This document shows, one piece after another, positions 49,840 to 57,977 of a stretch of 64,000 nucleotides of DNA. The DNA is from Bacteroidaceae bacterium. GTDB taxonomy: Bacteria > Bacteroidota > Bacteroidia > Bacteroidales > Bacteroidaceae. Position 1 is the first letter of the stretch; each line of letters opens with the position of its first letter. The stretch is from the NCBI GenBank assembly GCA_017429945.1, contig JAFRNY010000032.1, positions 1 to 64,000 of the forward strand. Reading direction: 5' to 3'. The translations under genes were made by a program, and so were the position numbers. Under the pieces are notes generated by a model, which saw only the letters and a list, made by a program, of their open reading frames with translations, had not been told where the DNA came from and did no database searches.

Positions 49840-51495
49840 ATGTGTATGAACCTTAACATAAAGAATCTTCTTTTCATTGCGGGCATAGCCCTTGGCTGCT
49901 TCTCGCAGCCGGCGGCAGCCCAGCAGCGCCAGCAGACGGGATTTGATATCTCGCGCAATCTCGATATCTTCGCAGATATCTACCGCCAGCTTGATATGTA
50001 CTATGTGGATACGCTCTCGGCCGACACCGCCGTGGAGTGGGCTATCAACGGGATGCTCTCGGAGATAGATCCTTACACGAAGTACTACCCCGACGAAGAC
50101 CAGGAGGAACTGCGCATGATGGCCACCGGCCGCTATGCCGGCATCGGCGCGCTCATCCGTCTGCCTAAGAATTCAAAGCGTGCCATCATCGAGGAACCCT
50201 ATGAGGGCCAACCGGCTCACGAAGCAGGTGTGCGCGCCGGCGATGTCATCCTGACTATCGACGGGCGCGACGTTGAAGGCTGGGAAATCTCACGCGTGAG
50301 CAAGACGCTGCGCGGCGAACCCGGCACCACGTTCGAGCTGCGCGTGCAGCGCCCCACAGAGAAGCGCCCTCGAGCCTTCAAGATCACACGCCGGCAGGTG
50401 CAGCTGCCATGCCTGCCCTGGTATGGCATCATTGACGATGAGAACCATGTAGGCTACCTCTATCTCTCGGAGTTCACCGACAAATGTTCTCGCGAGGTGC
50501 GCCATGCCATTCTCGAGATGAAACAGCAGGGTATGCAACGCCTGATATTCGACCTGCGCGACAACGGTGGAGGCTCGGTCAGCGAGGCTGTGGAGATCGT
50601 GGGTATGTTCGTGCCGCGCGGCAGTCTCGCTGTAAAGACCAAAGGCAAGCTGCCCTCCACCTGCCACGACTATCTCACGCCTGCCGAACCCCTCGACACG
50701 GTGATGCCTGTGGCCGTGATGATAAACTCCAATACCGCCTCGGCCTCAGAGATTGTGGCCGGAGCCTTGCAGGATCTCGACCGCGCACTCATCGTAGGGC
50801 AGCGCAGCTATGGCAAGGGACTCGTGCAGGGTATTCGTGAGTTGCCCTACCGCGGACAGCTCAAGATAACCACGGCGCGCTACTATATCCCTTCAGGGCG
50901 ATGCATACAGGCCTACGACTACCGTCACCGCACCGCCGACGGCGCAGCCACGACTCTGCCCGACAGCCTCACTCGCGTGTTCTACACGCGGCTGGGACGC
51001 CCCGTGCGCGACGGCGGCGGCATTCAGCCCGACTCCGTTCTGGCTGTAGATTCAGTGCCGTCGATGGTCTATGACCTCACCGCCTCCGACCCCTTCTTCG
51101 ACTATGCCACAGACTATGTAACGCGCCATCCTGCCATAGCCCCGGCCGCTGAATTCAGTCTTAGCGAGGATGAGTGGGCCAAGTTTGCCGAGGCTATCAA
51201 AGCCAGCGACTTCACCTACAACGGCCGCACGGCCACGGCACTGAAGCAGCTGCGGCAGCTCGCACGCTTCGAAGGCTATGACGAAGAGACGAAGGCTGAG
51301 TTCGATGCTCTCGAGGCTAAGCTCAAGACCAACGACCTGTCGGCCGACCTGCAACGCTTCCGGCAACACATACAGCCTTATCTCGAGACCGAGATCGTAA
51401 GCCGCTACTATTTCCAGCGTGGCGCCCTACGCCACACGCTCAGCTACGATAAGGCCATCACCCGCACTCTCGAACTAATCAAAAACATACAATAA
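49840..51495 (+). CDS. S41-family C-terminal processing protease
   Basis: A 551-residue protein with a signal peptide (MNLNIKNLLFIAGIALGCFS). The order is an N-terminal helical segment (DIFADIYRQLDMYYVDTLSAD), a PDZ domain at about 95-180 (GIGALIRL, EAGVRAGDVILTIDGRDVEGWEISRV) and the S41 core. The catalytic Ser lies in NSNTASASEIVAGALQD and the Lys in GQRSYGKGLVQ. Tail-specific periplasmic proteases of this kind trim or degrade envelope proteins. A second ATG at 49846 may be the true start. It begins 20 bp after the kinase and shares TAATG with the next gene, so coupling to that lipoprotein is likely. Confidence 0.93.
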   Translation: MCMNLNIKNLLFIAGIALGCFSQPAAAQQRQQTGFDISRNLDIFADIYRQLDMYYVDTLSADTAVEWAINGMLSEIDPYTKYYPDEDQEELRMMATGRYAGIGALIRLPKNSKRAIIEEPYEGQPAHEAGVRAGDVILTIDGRDVEGWEISRVSKTLRGEPGTTFELRVQRPTEKRPRAFKITRRQVQLPCLPWYGIIDDENHVGYLYLSEFTDKCSREVRHAILEMKQQGMQRLIFDLRDNGGGSVSEAVEIVGMFVPRGSLAVKTKGKLPSTCHDYLTPAEPLDTVMPVAVMINSNTASASEIVAGALQDLDRALIVGQRSYGKGLVQGIRELPYRGQLKITTARYYIPSGRCIQAYDYRHRTADGAATTLPDSLTRVFYTRLGRPVRDGGGIQPDSVLAVDSVPSMVYDLTASDPFFDYATDYVTRHPAIAPAAEFSLSEDEWAKFAEAIKASDFTYNGRTATALKQLRQLARFEGYDEETKAEFDALEAKLKTNDLSADLQRFRQHIQPYLETEIVSRYYFQRGALRHTLSYDKAITRTLELIKNIQ

Positions 51496-52715
51496 TGAAA
51501 CGACGTAAAGCACAACGCACCAATCAAACCATCATGCGAGGCATCGTAGCCATGGCTCTCGTAGTACTGCTCGTAGCATGGCTCTTCCTCTCGCTTGTTT
51601 CCTGCTCGCAGCAGGGACCCACATTCCGTGTCAGCGGCACTATCAACGGGGCCGAAGACTCAACCCTTATCGTCGAAGCTATGACGCTCACTGGAGCGCA
51701 GCCACTCGACTCCTTACGCCTCAAGGCCGACGGCTCTTTCGACTTCGACCTGCCACTGCCGCCTCAGGACTCCACGGCCTCGCCCGAGTTCTATCGCCTG
51801 CGCATAGCACAGACGGTAGTCAACTTCGCTCATGATTCCACTGAGGCAATCACCATCACCGCACCTTTCGAGCGCATGGCTACCGACTACGAGGTAGAGG
51901 GCAACGACGCCTCGCGTACCATGAAGACTATCTCGCTGCTCAACATACAGCTGCAGCAGCAGTTGCGACGCCTGATGGCTGACGGCAGTCTCTCCGACCT
52001 CGAGAAGAGCGAGCACATGGAGCAGCTGGTTGAGCAGTACAAGACGACGCTCAAGCGCGACTACATCCTTGCCGACCCCGCATCGCCGGCAGCCTACTTT
52101 GCTCTTTTCCAGACCATAGGCTCACAGATGATCTTTGATCCTGAGCGCGACAAGAGCGATGTGCAATACTTCGCCGCCGTAGCCACGCAGTGGGATGAAC
52201 TTTATCCTGCTGCCCTGCGCACCGAGAACTTGCGTAATATTGCCATACGCGGACTGCAGAATACCCGACCCGCACGCTCCTTTGAACTGCAACTCGACAG
52301 TGACAAGGTGCATGAAGTGGGCGTCATCGACTTCGGATTCCCGGACATCTCAGGGCGTGAGCGCCGCCTCACCGACCTCAGCGACAACGTTGTCCTGCTC
52401 GACTTCACTGCCTACGCCCTGCCGCAGAGCCAGCAGCGCATAATTCTCCTGCGCGAGCTCTATGCCAAATACCACGACCGCGGCCTCGAGATCATGCAGG
52501 TGAGCCTCGATTCCGATGAGCACTATTGGAAGACCATGTGCGAGAAGTTGCCATGGGTGTGCGTCTATTGCGCTGAAGGCATCGCCAACGATATTGTTCA
52601 GCTCTACGGCGTAAACAGCCTGCCGGCCTACTTCATCGTGGGACGAGGCTCCGAGCTCAAAGCGCGCGGCGAGCAGATTCCCGACCTTGAGAAAGCGATA
52701 GCTGCTGAGCTGTAA
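51495..52715 (+). CDS. Lipoprotein with DUF4369-like and thioredoxin-fold domains, no CxxC
   Basis: A 406-residue protein with a positively charged start, membrane helix and lipobox LVSCSQQ. Residues 45-150 resemble the DUF4369 beta-sandwich (FRVSGTINGAEDSTLIVEA, GSFDFDLPL). A helical linker follows, then a thioredoxin/AhpC-TSA-like fold at 280-400 (LLDFTAYALPQSQQRIILLRELYAKYHDRGLEIMQVSLD, VNSLPAYFIVGRGSEL with cis-Pro). The CxxC of TlpA-like relatives is replaced by A-L-P-Q, so it cannot be a disulfide oxidoreductase in the usual sense. It overlaps the S41 stop by one base (TAATG). Confidence 0.8.
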   Translation: MKRRKAQRTNQTIMRGIVAMALVVLLVAWLFLSLVSCSQQGPTFRVSGTINGAEDSTLIVEAMTLTGAQPLDSLRLKADGSFDFDLPLPPQDSTASPEFYRLRIAQTVVNFAHDSTEAITITAPFERMATDYEVEGNDASRTMKTISLLNIQLQQQLRRLMADGSLSDLEKSEHMEQLVEQYKTTLKRDYILADPASPAAYFALFQTIGSQMIFDPERDKSDVQYFAAVATQWDELYPAALRTENLRNIAIRGLQNTRPARSFELQLDSDKVHEVGVIDFGFPDISGRERRLTDLSDNVVLLDFTAYALPQSQQRIILLRELYAKYHDRGLEIMQVSLDSDEHYWKTMCEKLPWVCVYCAEGIANDIVQLYGVNSLPAYFIVGRGSELKARGEQIPDLEKAIAAEL

Positions 52716-52732
52716 GTAGAAGGGGAGTTCTT

Positions 52733-52980
52733 CGCAAGCGAAGCGAGCAGAGCTCGAGCGAAAGGGGAGTTAAAGGGAAGTTAAAAGGGAGTTATCGCTC
52801 GTTTCACTCGCTCGGAAGTTAAAGGGACATTACATTTGACCCATGGTATAGTCTATCGTCCCTTTAACTTCCCTTTAACTTCCCTTTAACTTCCCTTTAA
52901 CTTCCCTTTAACTTCCCTTTAACTTCCCTTTAACTTCCCTTTAACTTCCCTTTAGCTCCCCTTTAGCTCCCCTTCACTTC
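52733..52980. repeat. TTCCCTTTAAC tandem array with inverted partners
   Basis: About ten perfect to near-perfect 11-bp units CCCTTTAACTT at 52859-52975, preceded at 52760-52826 by the complementary GGGAGTTAAAGGGAAGTTAA. The two parts could fold into a long hairpin. There are no spacers, so it is not a CRISPR array. A CGAAGCGAGCAGAGC repeat lies at 52735-52765. No gene in 52716-53100. Confidence 0.88.
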
Positions 52981-53109
52981 CGACCGCCGGACTTATAATT
53001 TGTGACTATTTGTACCCGGACGCTCTTTTTCTCTTTGATATATGTCAATAAAAGAAGAAAAAGAAAAGAAAAGGAGGCATAAAAGTGTATGTGTTACACG
53101 GATAAGCCG

Positions 53110-53117
53110 TACCTTTG
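53110..53117 (+). promoter_or_regulatory. ncRNA promoter -7 box
   Basis: TACCTTTG followed by CAGCGTC; no coding sequence follows for 490 bp. It matches TAnnTTTG and starts a transcription unit ending at the terminator at 53414-53451. Confidence 0.6.
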
Positions 53118-53123
53118 CAGCGT

Positions 53124-53451
53124 CAAACAGAAGACAAGGCCTCGTGAGAGGCTCAAAAACATACGGTTTTTCATGGTATTAGGTTAGTTTTAAAGGTTTT
53201 CATCCAAAGAGTAGCAACGGCTACTCGACTTTAGGTAAGTTAGTTAAGGTAAGTTGATTGCAGGATTGCCCTCACCTTCAAGAGGGCTCCGCAGAATAGC
53301 ACAAGCACTACTGGCGCAGTGATGCGGTAGAAAAAGCAAAGAGACACATTTCATCCTTATGTGTATCTTAAGTTATTCTGAGAGATTCAACAGAAAGATT
53401 TGTTCATAGCTTGGACGCAGTTCTTCGTGAGAAGAGCTGCGTTTTATTTTT
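53124..53451 (+). ncRNA. Highly structured ncRNA or orphan leader, about 330 nt, family unknown
   Basis: Between a consensus promoter and an intrinsic terminator, with no ORF of note. Local stems are GGCCTC-GTGA-GAGGCT (53138-53153), GAGTAGC-AACG-GCTACTC (53209-53226), CCCTC/GAGGG (53269-53286), CACT/AGTG near 53306 and ACACAT/ATGTGT near 53345. The stretch ACGGTTTTTCATGGTATTAG resembles, from memory, a motif in leaders of Bacteroidales cold-shock genes. It could be a 6S-like regulator or a free leader. tmRNA, SRP and RNase P RNA landmarks are absent. Confidence 0.5.
53414..53451 (+). terminator. Terminator of the ncRNA unit
   Basis: ACGCAG, TTCTTC, loop GTGA, GAAGAG, CTGCGT, then TTTTATTTTT. 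A strong intrinsic terminator before the separate pyrE promoter. Confidence 0.9.
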
Positions 53452-53525
53452 CTCCCGGCCAAACTTTTTTCATTCTTTTTTGAGTTTTTATGATTTAAAA
53501 GCCGCTGAGTCTAATAAAATTGTTA

Positions 53526-53533
53526 TAACTTTG
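53526..53533 (+). promoter_or_regulatory. pyrE promoter -7 box
   Basis: TAACTTTG followed by CGCCC, 73 bp before the pyrE ATG. It matches TAnnTTTG exactly. Confidence 0.62.
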
Positions 53534-53605
53534 CGCCCAAATAATAAACCACGCCCACAAGACCATAAACAACAAACGACTATTAAACGTAAAAGTGATA
53601 TTACT

Positions 53606-54238
53606 ATGAAGACTTTAGAACAGATTTTCGCAGCCAAGCTGCTTAAAGTCAAAGCCATCAAGCTGCAACCCACAAACCCCTTCACATGGGCCAGCGGATG
53701 GAAATCACCCATCTATTGCGACAATCGCAAGACGCTCTCTTACCCAGAGCTCCGCACCTTCGTGAAGGTGGAACTCGCGCGTATCATTTTGGAGCGCTTC
53801 CCCGAGGCCGACGCCATAGCCGGCGTAGCCACAGGAGCCATCCCGCAGGGCGCACTCGTTGCCGATGCTCTCTCGCTGCCCTTCGTGTACGTGCGCTCTA
53901 AACCCAAGGATCACGGACTCGAGAACCTCATCGAGGGTGAACTGAAGCCCGGCATGAAAGTCGTGGTCGTTGAGGACCTGATCTCTACCGGCGGCAGCAG
54001 TCTCAAGGCCGTTGAGGCCCTGCGTCTCGGCGCTTGCGAGGTGATAGGTATGGTAGCTTCCTACACCTATGGCTTTGATGTAGCCACCAAAGCTTTCAAG
54101 GATGCAGGCGTAGAGCTCGTGACGCTTACCAACTACGATGCCGTCGTCTCTGAGGCCCTTAAGATAGGTTATGTCAAGGCCGAAGACATCGCTCTGCTCA
54201 AGGAGTGGCGCAAGAATCCGTCGCAGTGGCAAGGGTAA
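53606..54238 (+). CDS. pyrE: Orotate phosphoribosyltransferase
   Basis: From MKTLEQIFAAKLLKVKAIKL, 210 residues. Features are FTWASGWKSPIYCDNRKTLSYPE, AGVATGAIPQGALVADALSLPFVYVRSKPKDHG and the PRPP-binding VVVVEDLISTGGSSLKAVEAL. It joins orotate to PRPP to give OMP in de novo pyrimidine synthesis. The ORF is open for 65 codons further upstream, but that part crosses the promoter and lacks family similarity. It is followed by an SRPBCC gene and argH on the same strand, a common Bacteroidales arrangement. Confidence 0.97.
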   Translation: MKTLEQIFAAKLLKVKAIKLQPTNPFTWASGWKSPIYCDNRKTLSYPELRTFVKVELARIILERFPEADAIAGVATGAIPQGALVADALSLPFVYVRSKPKDHGLENLIEGELKPGMKVVVVEDLISTGGSSLKAVEALRLGACEVIGMVASYTYGFDVATKAFKDAGVELVTLTNYDAVVSEALKIGYVKAEDIALLKEWRKNPSQWQG

Positions 54239-54291
54239 TTGGATTAAGGATTAGAGATTAAGGATTAAGGTTTAAGAAAATAAGGATAACA

Positions 54292-54774
54292 ATGACAAAA
54301 TACGAAAGCAACGTAAAGCAGGTGCACTACCCGCAGTCGTCAATCTTTGCCAAGCTGGCCGACCTCACTAACCTCGAGGCCATAAAGGAGCGCGCTGCCG
54401 ACCCCGCCTTCGCCGAACAACTGCGCGCATCGGGGCAGGTGCCTGAGGACAAGATAGACAAGATTGCTGAGATGGCAGCCAAACTGGAGTTCACGCAAGA
54501 CTCCATAACCATTCCCGACACGCCGCTGGGCCCCATAGCCCTGCGCATCGTGGAGCGCGACGAGCCTAAGTGCGTGAAGTTTGCCGTAGAGGGAGCGCCC
54601 GTAGCAGCCAACCTCTGGGTGCAGCTCCTGCCTACATCGCCCTACGAGAGCAAGATGAAGTGCACCGTGGGTGCCGACCTCAACTTCTTCATCAAGCAGA
54701 TGGCCAAGAAACCCCTGCAGGAGGGCGTAGAGAAGCTGGCCGACATGCTGGCGATGATCCCTTACGGCTTCTGA
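54292..54774 (+). CDS. SRPBCC-fold (polyketide cyclase-like) protein
   Basis: A 160-residue protein, MTKYESNVKQVHYPQSSIFA, whose helix-grip pattern (two long helices, SITIPDTPLGPIALRIVERDEPKCVKF, ANLWVQLLPTSPYESKMKCTVGADL, and the C-terminal helix LQEGVEKLADMLAMIPYG) fits the SRPBCC superfamily. Ligand and role are unknown. It lies between pyrE and argH. The 50-bp gap before it is a GGATTAAGG-type repeat. Confidence 0.75.
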   Translation: MTKYESNVKQVHYPQSSIFAKLADLTNLEAIKERAADPAFAEQLRASGQVPEDKIDKIAEMAAKLEFTQDSITIPDTPLGPIALRIVERDEPKCVKFAVEGAPVAANLWVQLLPTSPYESKMKCTVGADLNFFIKQMAKKPLQEGVEKLADMLAMIPYGF

Positions 54775-54905
54775 TAGCCTGACATTCGGAAGCTTAGGCC
54801 GAAGGCAACATTTCGTCTTTAACTTCCAAAGCAAGGCGGGGCCTGCGAATTTTATATTACTAATTTGGAGCAATAGATATTGATCCCGAAACCAAACATG
54901 CCGAG

Positions 54906-56282
54906 ATGACAACTCCCCTCATAAACACCGATGAGCAGAAGGGCGCAACGCCTATCTGGCAGAAGTCCACGACGATGACCGCAGAGATTGAGCGCTTCAC
55001 CGTAGGGCGTGACCGCGAACTCGACGCCTTTCTGGCCGAGAGCGACGTGCTCGGCTCTATGGCTCACACCACGATGCTCGAGAGCATCGGCTTGATTCAG
55101 CCTGACGAACTGCCCGTCTTGCTCGCAGAACTGCGCAGCATTCTGGCCGACATACGCGCGGGGCGTTTCGAGATAGAGGAGGGCGTCGAGGACGTGCATT
55201 CAGAGGTCGAGTTGCTGCTCACGCGCCGCCTGGGCGATATCGGCAAGAAGATTCATAGCGGACGCTCGCGCAACGACCAGGTGCTGCTCGACCTGAAACT
55301 ATGGACACGCCGCCAGCTGCGCGAAGTGGTTGAGCTCGTTCATCAGCTTTTCAGCGAGCTCCAGGCGCAGAGCGAACGGTATAAGGACTTGCTCATGCCT
55401 GGCTACACACACCTGCAGGTGGCCATGCCGTCGAGCTTTGGACTATGGTTCGGAGCGTACGCTGAGAGTCTTACCGACGACGTGCTCTTCCTCCAGGCTG
55501 CCTACCATATGGTGGACCGCAACCCGCTCGGTTCCGCTGCCGGCTACGGATCTTCGTTCCCCCTCGACCGCGAGATGACGACGCGCCTGCTCGGTTTCGA
55601 GTCGATGGCCTATAATGTAGTCTACGCCCAGATGGGCCGCGGCAAGATGGAGCGCAACGTGGCATTTGCTCTCGCATCCGTGGCTGGCACACTCTCCAAA
55701 CTCGCTTTCGACGCCTGCATGTTCAGTTCGCAGAACTTCGCCTTCCTGAAGCTGCCCGACGATTGCACCACCGGCTCCAGCATCATGCCGCATAAGAAGA
55801 ATCCCGATGTCTTCGAGCTTACACGCGCCAAGTGCAACAAGCTGCAGGCACTGCCCACACAGCTTGCACTCATCACTAACAACCTTCCGTCGGGATATTT
55901 CCGCGACCTGCAGATAACAAAAGAGGTATTCTTGCCGGCCTTCGATGAGCTGAAAGACTGCTTGCGAATGGCAATATATATTATCGAACGTGTTCGCGTG
56001 AACGACCATATCCTAGACGACCCGCGCTACGACCTTATGTTCTCCGTGGAGGAAGTAAATCGCCTCGCAGCCAACGGCATGCCCTTCCGCGATGCTTATA
56101 AGAAAGTGGGCCTTGACATCGAGGCCGGACGCTTCAAACCCGTTAAGGAAATCCACCATACTCATGCCGGAAGCATCGGGCGACTCTGCAACGAAGAGAT
56201 TAAAGTTCTCATGGACCGCCTTCTCGCCGATTTCCACTTCGAACGTGCCGAGCAGGCTGAGAAGGCACTGAGTGAAGAGTGA
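54906..56282 (+). CDS. argH: Argininosuccinate lyase
   Basis: A 458-residue protein beginning MTTPLINTDEQKGATPIWQK. The superfamily signature GSSIMPHKKNPDVFE (with the catalytic Ser loop) and the HSGRSRNDQVLLDLKLW and PGYTHLQVAMPSSFGLWF segments are typical. It splits argininosuccinate to arginine and fumarate. Full length. Same strand as pyrE and SRPBCC, 131 bp after the latter, with no clear terminator between. Confidence 0.97.
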   Translation: MTTPLINTDEQKGATPIWQKSTTMTAEIERFTVGRDRELDAFLAESDVLGSMAHTTMLESIGLIQPDELPVLLAELRSILADIRAGRFEIEEGVEDVHSEVELLLTRRLGDIGKKIHSGRSRNDQVLLDLKLWTRRQLREVVELVHQLFSELQAQSERYKDLLMPGYTHLQVAMPSSFGLWFGAYAESLTDDVLFLQAAYHMVDRNPLGSAAGYGSSFPLDREMTTRLLGFESMAYNVVYAQMGRGKMERNVAFALASVAGTLSKLAFDACMFSSQNFAFLKLPDDCTTGSSIMPHKKNPDVFELTRAKCNKLQALPTQLALITNNLPSGYFRDLQITKEVFLPAFDELKDCLRMAIYIIERVRVNDHILDDPRYDLMFSVEEVNRLAANGMPFRDAYKKVGLDIEAGRFKPVKEIHHTHAGSIGRLCNEEIKVLMDRLLADFHFERAEQAEKALSEE

Positions 56283-56431
56283 GAAAGGCTGCTTCGCTGC
56301 ACAAAGGACACAAAGTAGACATAAGAAACAATAAGCGATTGAAAGAGAAAGATTAAAAGAGAAAAAGCTATAATGAAGTGTGAGCAATGAAAAATGAGAG
56401 TTTCCATAAATCATTGTTACTGCAGTCCCGC

Positions 56432-56992
56432 ATGAGCCTGCGGACCATTCTTTTATTCTTCCTTTTCCATTTCTCACTTTTCGCTTTGTGTATCTCATGC
56501 CAGAAAGCCGACAGCATTTACTACACCGGCGCTCGCGTGAGTTTCACCTTCACCTACACTAATACTGTGCCCGAACTCAACGCCGCACTCGGAGGTTTCG
56601 GTGAGTTCTGCACCGTGCGTATGGATGGCACCAACTTCATCTTCTCCGGACTGAAGACGACCACTGCGCGTCCGCTCACGGCTGCCGATACGCGCGTGCA
56701 TCCTGCTCTTGGGCTCAGCGGCCTCATTGTAGGCTGTCCGAATATTCCTGAGCCGGGAGCCGACGTCGCACACGTAGTGGCCTTCGACCTCTCATGCCCC
56801 TGCTACGATGATTTCTCAAGCACGCGCAACCTTCAGCTGCAAGCAGGAGGACTGGCCTATTGTAGCCGTTGCGGACGCACTTACGACCTCAACAGCCAAG
56901 GCATCGTAGCTAAAGGCGATGCCGGCCGTGCTCTCTACCGCTACCGCGCCACCTTCAACCAATTCGGCAACACGCTTATCGTAAGCAACTAA
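56432..56992 (+). CDS. Lipoprotein with Rieske-like four-Cys domain
   Basis: From MSLRTILLFFLFHFSLFALC, 186 residues with a lipobox (CISCQ) and thus predicted to be a periplasmic or surface lipoprotein. The C-terminal half reads DLSCPC, then AYCSRCGRTYDLNSQGIVAKG, in the place where Rieske proteins have CxH and CxxH. The two His ligands are replaced by Cys, so a four-Cys iron or zinc site is more likely than a classic [2Fe-2S] Rieske centre. It is a recurrent argH neighbour in Bacteroidales as I recall. The ORF is open 45 bp further upstream. Confidence 0.6.
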   Translation: MSLRTILLFFLFHFSLFALCISCQKADSIYYTGARVSFTFTYTNTVPELNAALGGFGEFCTVRMDGTNFIFSGLKTTTARPLTAADTRVHPALGLSGLIVGCPNIPEPGADVAHVVAFDLSCPCYDDFSSTRNLQLQAGGLAYCSRCGRTYDLNSQGIVAKGDAGRALYRYRATFNQFGNTLIVSN

Positions 56993-57002
56993 GGGGCGGG
57001 GA

Positions 57003-57095
57003 CAGGTTAACAAGTTAACAGGTTAACAAATTAACAGATTAACAGGTTAACAAATTAACGCGTTAACAGGTTAACAGATTGGCAGACTAACTCGT
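57003..57095. repeat. GTTAACAAGTTAACAG tandem tract
   Basis: Around eleven units of GTTAACAGATTAACAGGTTA-type sequence, each a small palindrome around GTTAAC, lie between the four-Cys lipoprotein gene and upp. No gene. The spacing to the upp ATG is 30 bp. Confidence 0.82.
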
Positions 57096-57124
57096 TGACA
57101 AATATACCTCTAACTTATATTGTA

Positions 57125-57787
57125 ATGAAAACGATCAACTTTGCCGAACAAAACACTATCATTAACCGTTACGTAGCCGAACTGCGCGACGTCACCATTC
57201 AGCGCGACCGTCAGCGTTTCCGTCGCAACCTTGAGCGAATAGGCGAGGCCATGGCCTTCGAGATATCCAAGACGCTCAACTACAGCACTAAATTCGTAGA
57301 GACGCCTTTCGGCATTGCCTCCGCATCTACTGAGGACGACCGCATTGTCATCGGCACTGTCTTTCGTGCCGGACTGCCCCTCCACACCGGTTTTCTCAAC
57401 GTTTTCGACCATGCCGACAACGCTTTCGTATCGGCCTACCGCTACTATCGCGACAAGGAGTGCCGCGAGGTGGATGTGCGCATTGAATACATCGCCACAC
57501 CCGACCTCAACGGTCGCTCGCTCATGCTCGTAGATCCCATGCTTGCAACGGGCGAGTCGATGGAGTTGGCCTATCAGGCCTTCTTGACTAAAGGGCAACC
57601 GGCCCATACGCATCTCTGCGCTGTCATAGCCTCGCAGCAGGGTGTGAATCATCTCCAGAAAGTCTTTGGCGACCGCACCGACATCACTCTCTGGTGCGCT
57701 GTCATCGACCCCGAACTCAACGAACACTCTTACATCATGCCTGGTCTCGGCGATGCCGGCGACCTCGCTTTCGGAGAGAAGCTGTAA
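57125..57787 (+). CDS. upp: Uracil phosphoribosyltransferase
   Basis: From MKTINFAEQNTIINRYVAEL, 220 residues. GTVFRAGLPLHTGFLNVFDHADNAFVSAYR, the PRPP site LVDPMLATGESMELAYQAFL and the terminal MPGLGDAGDLAFGEKL are UPRT signatures. It salvages uracil with PRPP to UMP. The longer ORF starts at 57095, but the extra residues fall in the repeat and do not match the family. Confidence 0.96.
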   Translation: MKTINFAEQNTIINRYVAELRDVTIQRDRQRFRRNLERIGEAMAFEISKTLNYSTKFVETPFGIASASTEDDRIVIGTVFRAGLPLHTGFLNVFDHADNAFVSAYRYYRDKECREVDVRIEYIATPDLNGRSLMLVDPMLATGESMELAYQAFLTKGQPAHTHLCAVIASQQGVNHLQKVFGDRTDITLWCAVIDPELNEHSYIMPGLGDAGDLAFGEKL

Positions 57788-57865
57788 GGAGGGAGAGATG
57801 AGGCTCGGCGGACGGACCGCCGAGAACTTAACCCATAGCTTGTTGACTTGACCGGTCGGGCACGC

Positions 57866-57973
57866 TTATTCGACCGGATGTGTGCGCTTATTCGACCGGA
57901 TGTATAGGAGGATTCGACCGGTTGTATAGGAGGATTCGACCGGTCGTGTGAGAGGATTCGACCGGATGTGTTA
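57866..57973. repeat. ACCGGT-core intergenic tandem repeat (copy 2)
   Basis: Five units of about 22 bp, TTCGACCGGTTGTATAGGAG G and variants, lie between upp and the convergent cysE. On the minus strand the core reads CAACCGGTCGAATC, like the array at 7466-7578. It may act as a shared 3' end of the two convergent genes. Confidence 0.8.
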
Positions 57974-57977
57974 GTGC

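Noticed and set aside
52859..52975. Possible CRISPR array
   Set aside because: The 11-bp units are contiguous with no spacers of constant length, and no cas genes are nearby. It is a simple tandem repeat.
53124..53451. tmRNA, SRP RNA or RNase P RNA as identity of the ncRNA
   Set aside because: There is no tRNA-like end or tag ORF, no SRP Alu or tetraloop core, and no GAGGAAAGTCC-type RNase P motif.
53411..53605. Upstream extension of pyrE by 65 codons
   Set aside because: It crosses the ncRNA terminator and the pyrE promoter, and the extra residues do not match the family.
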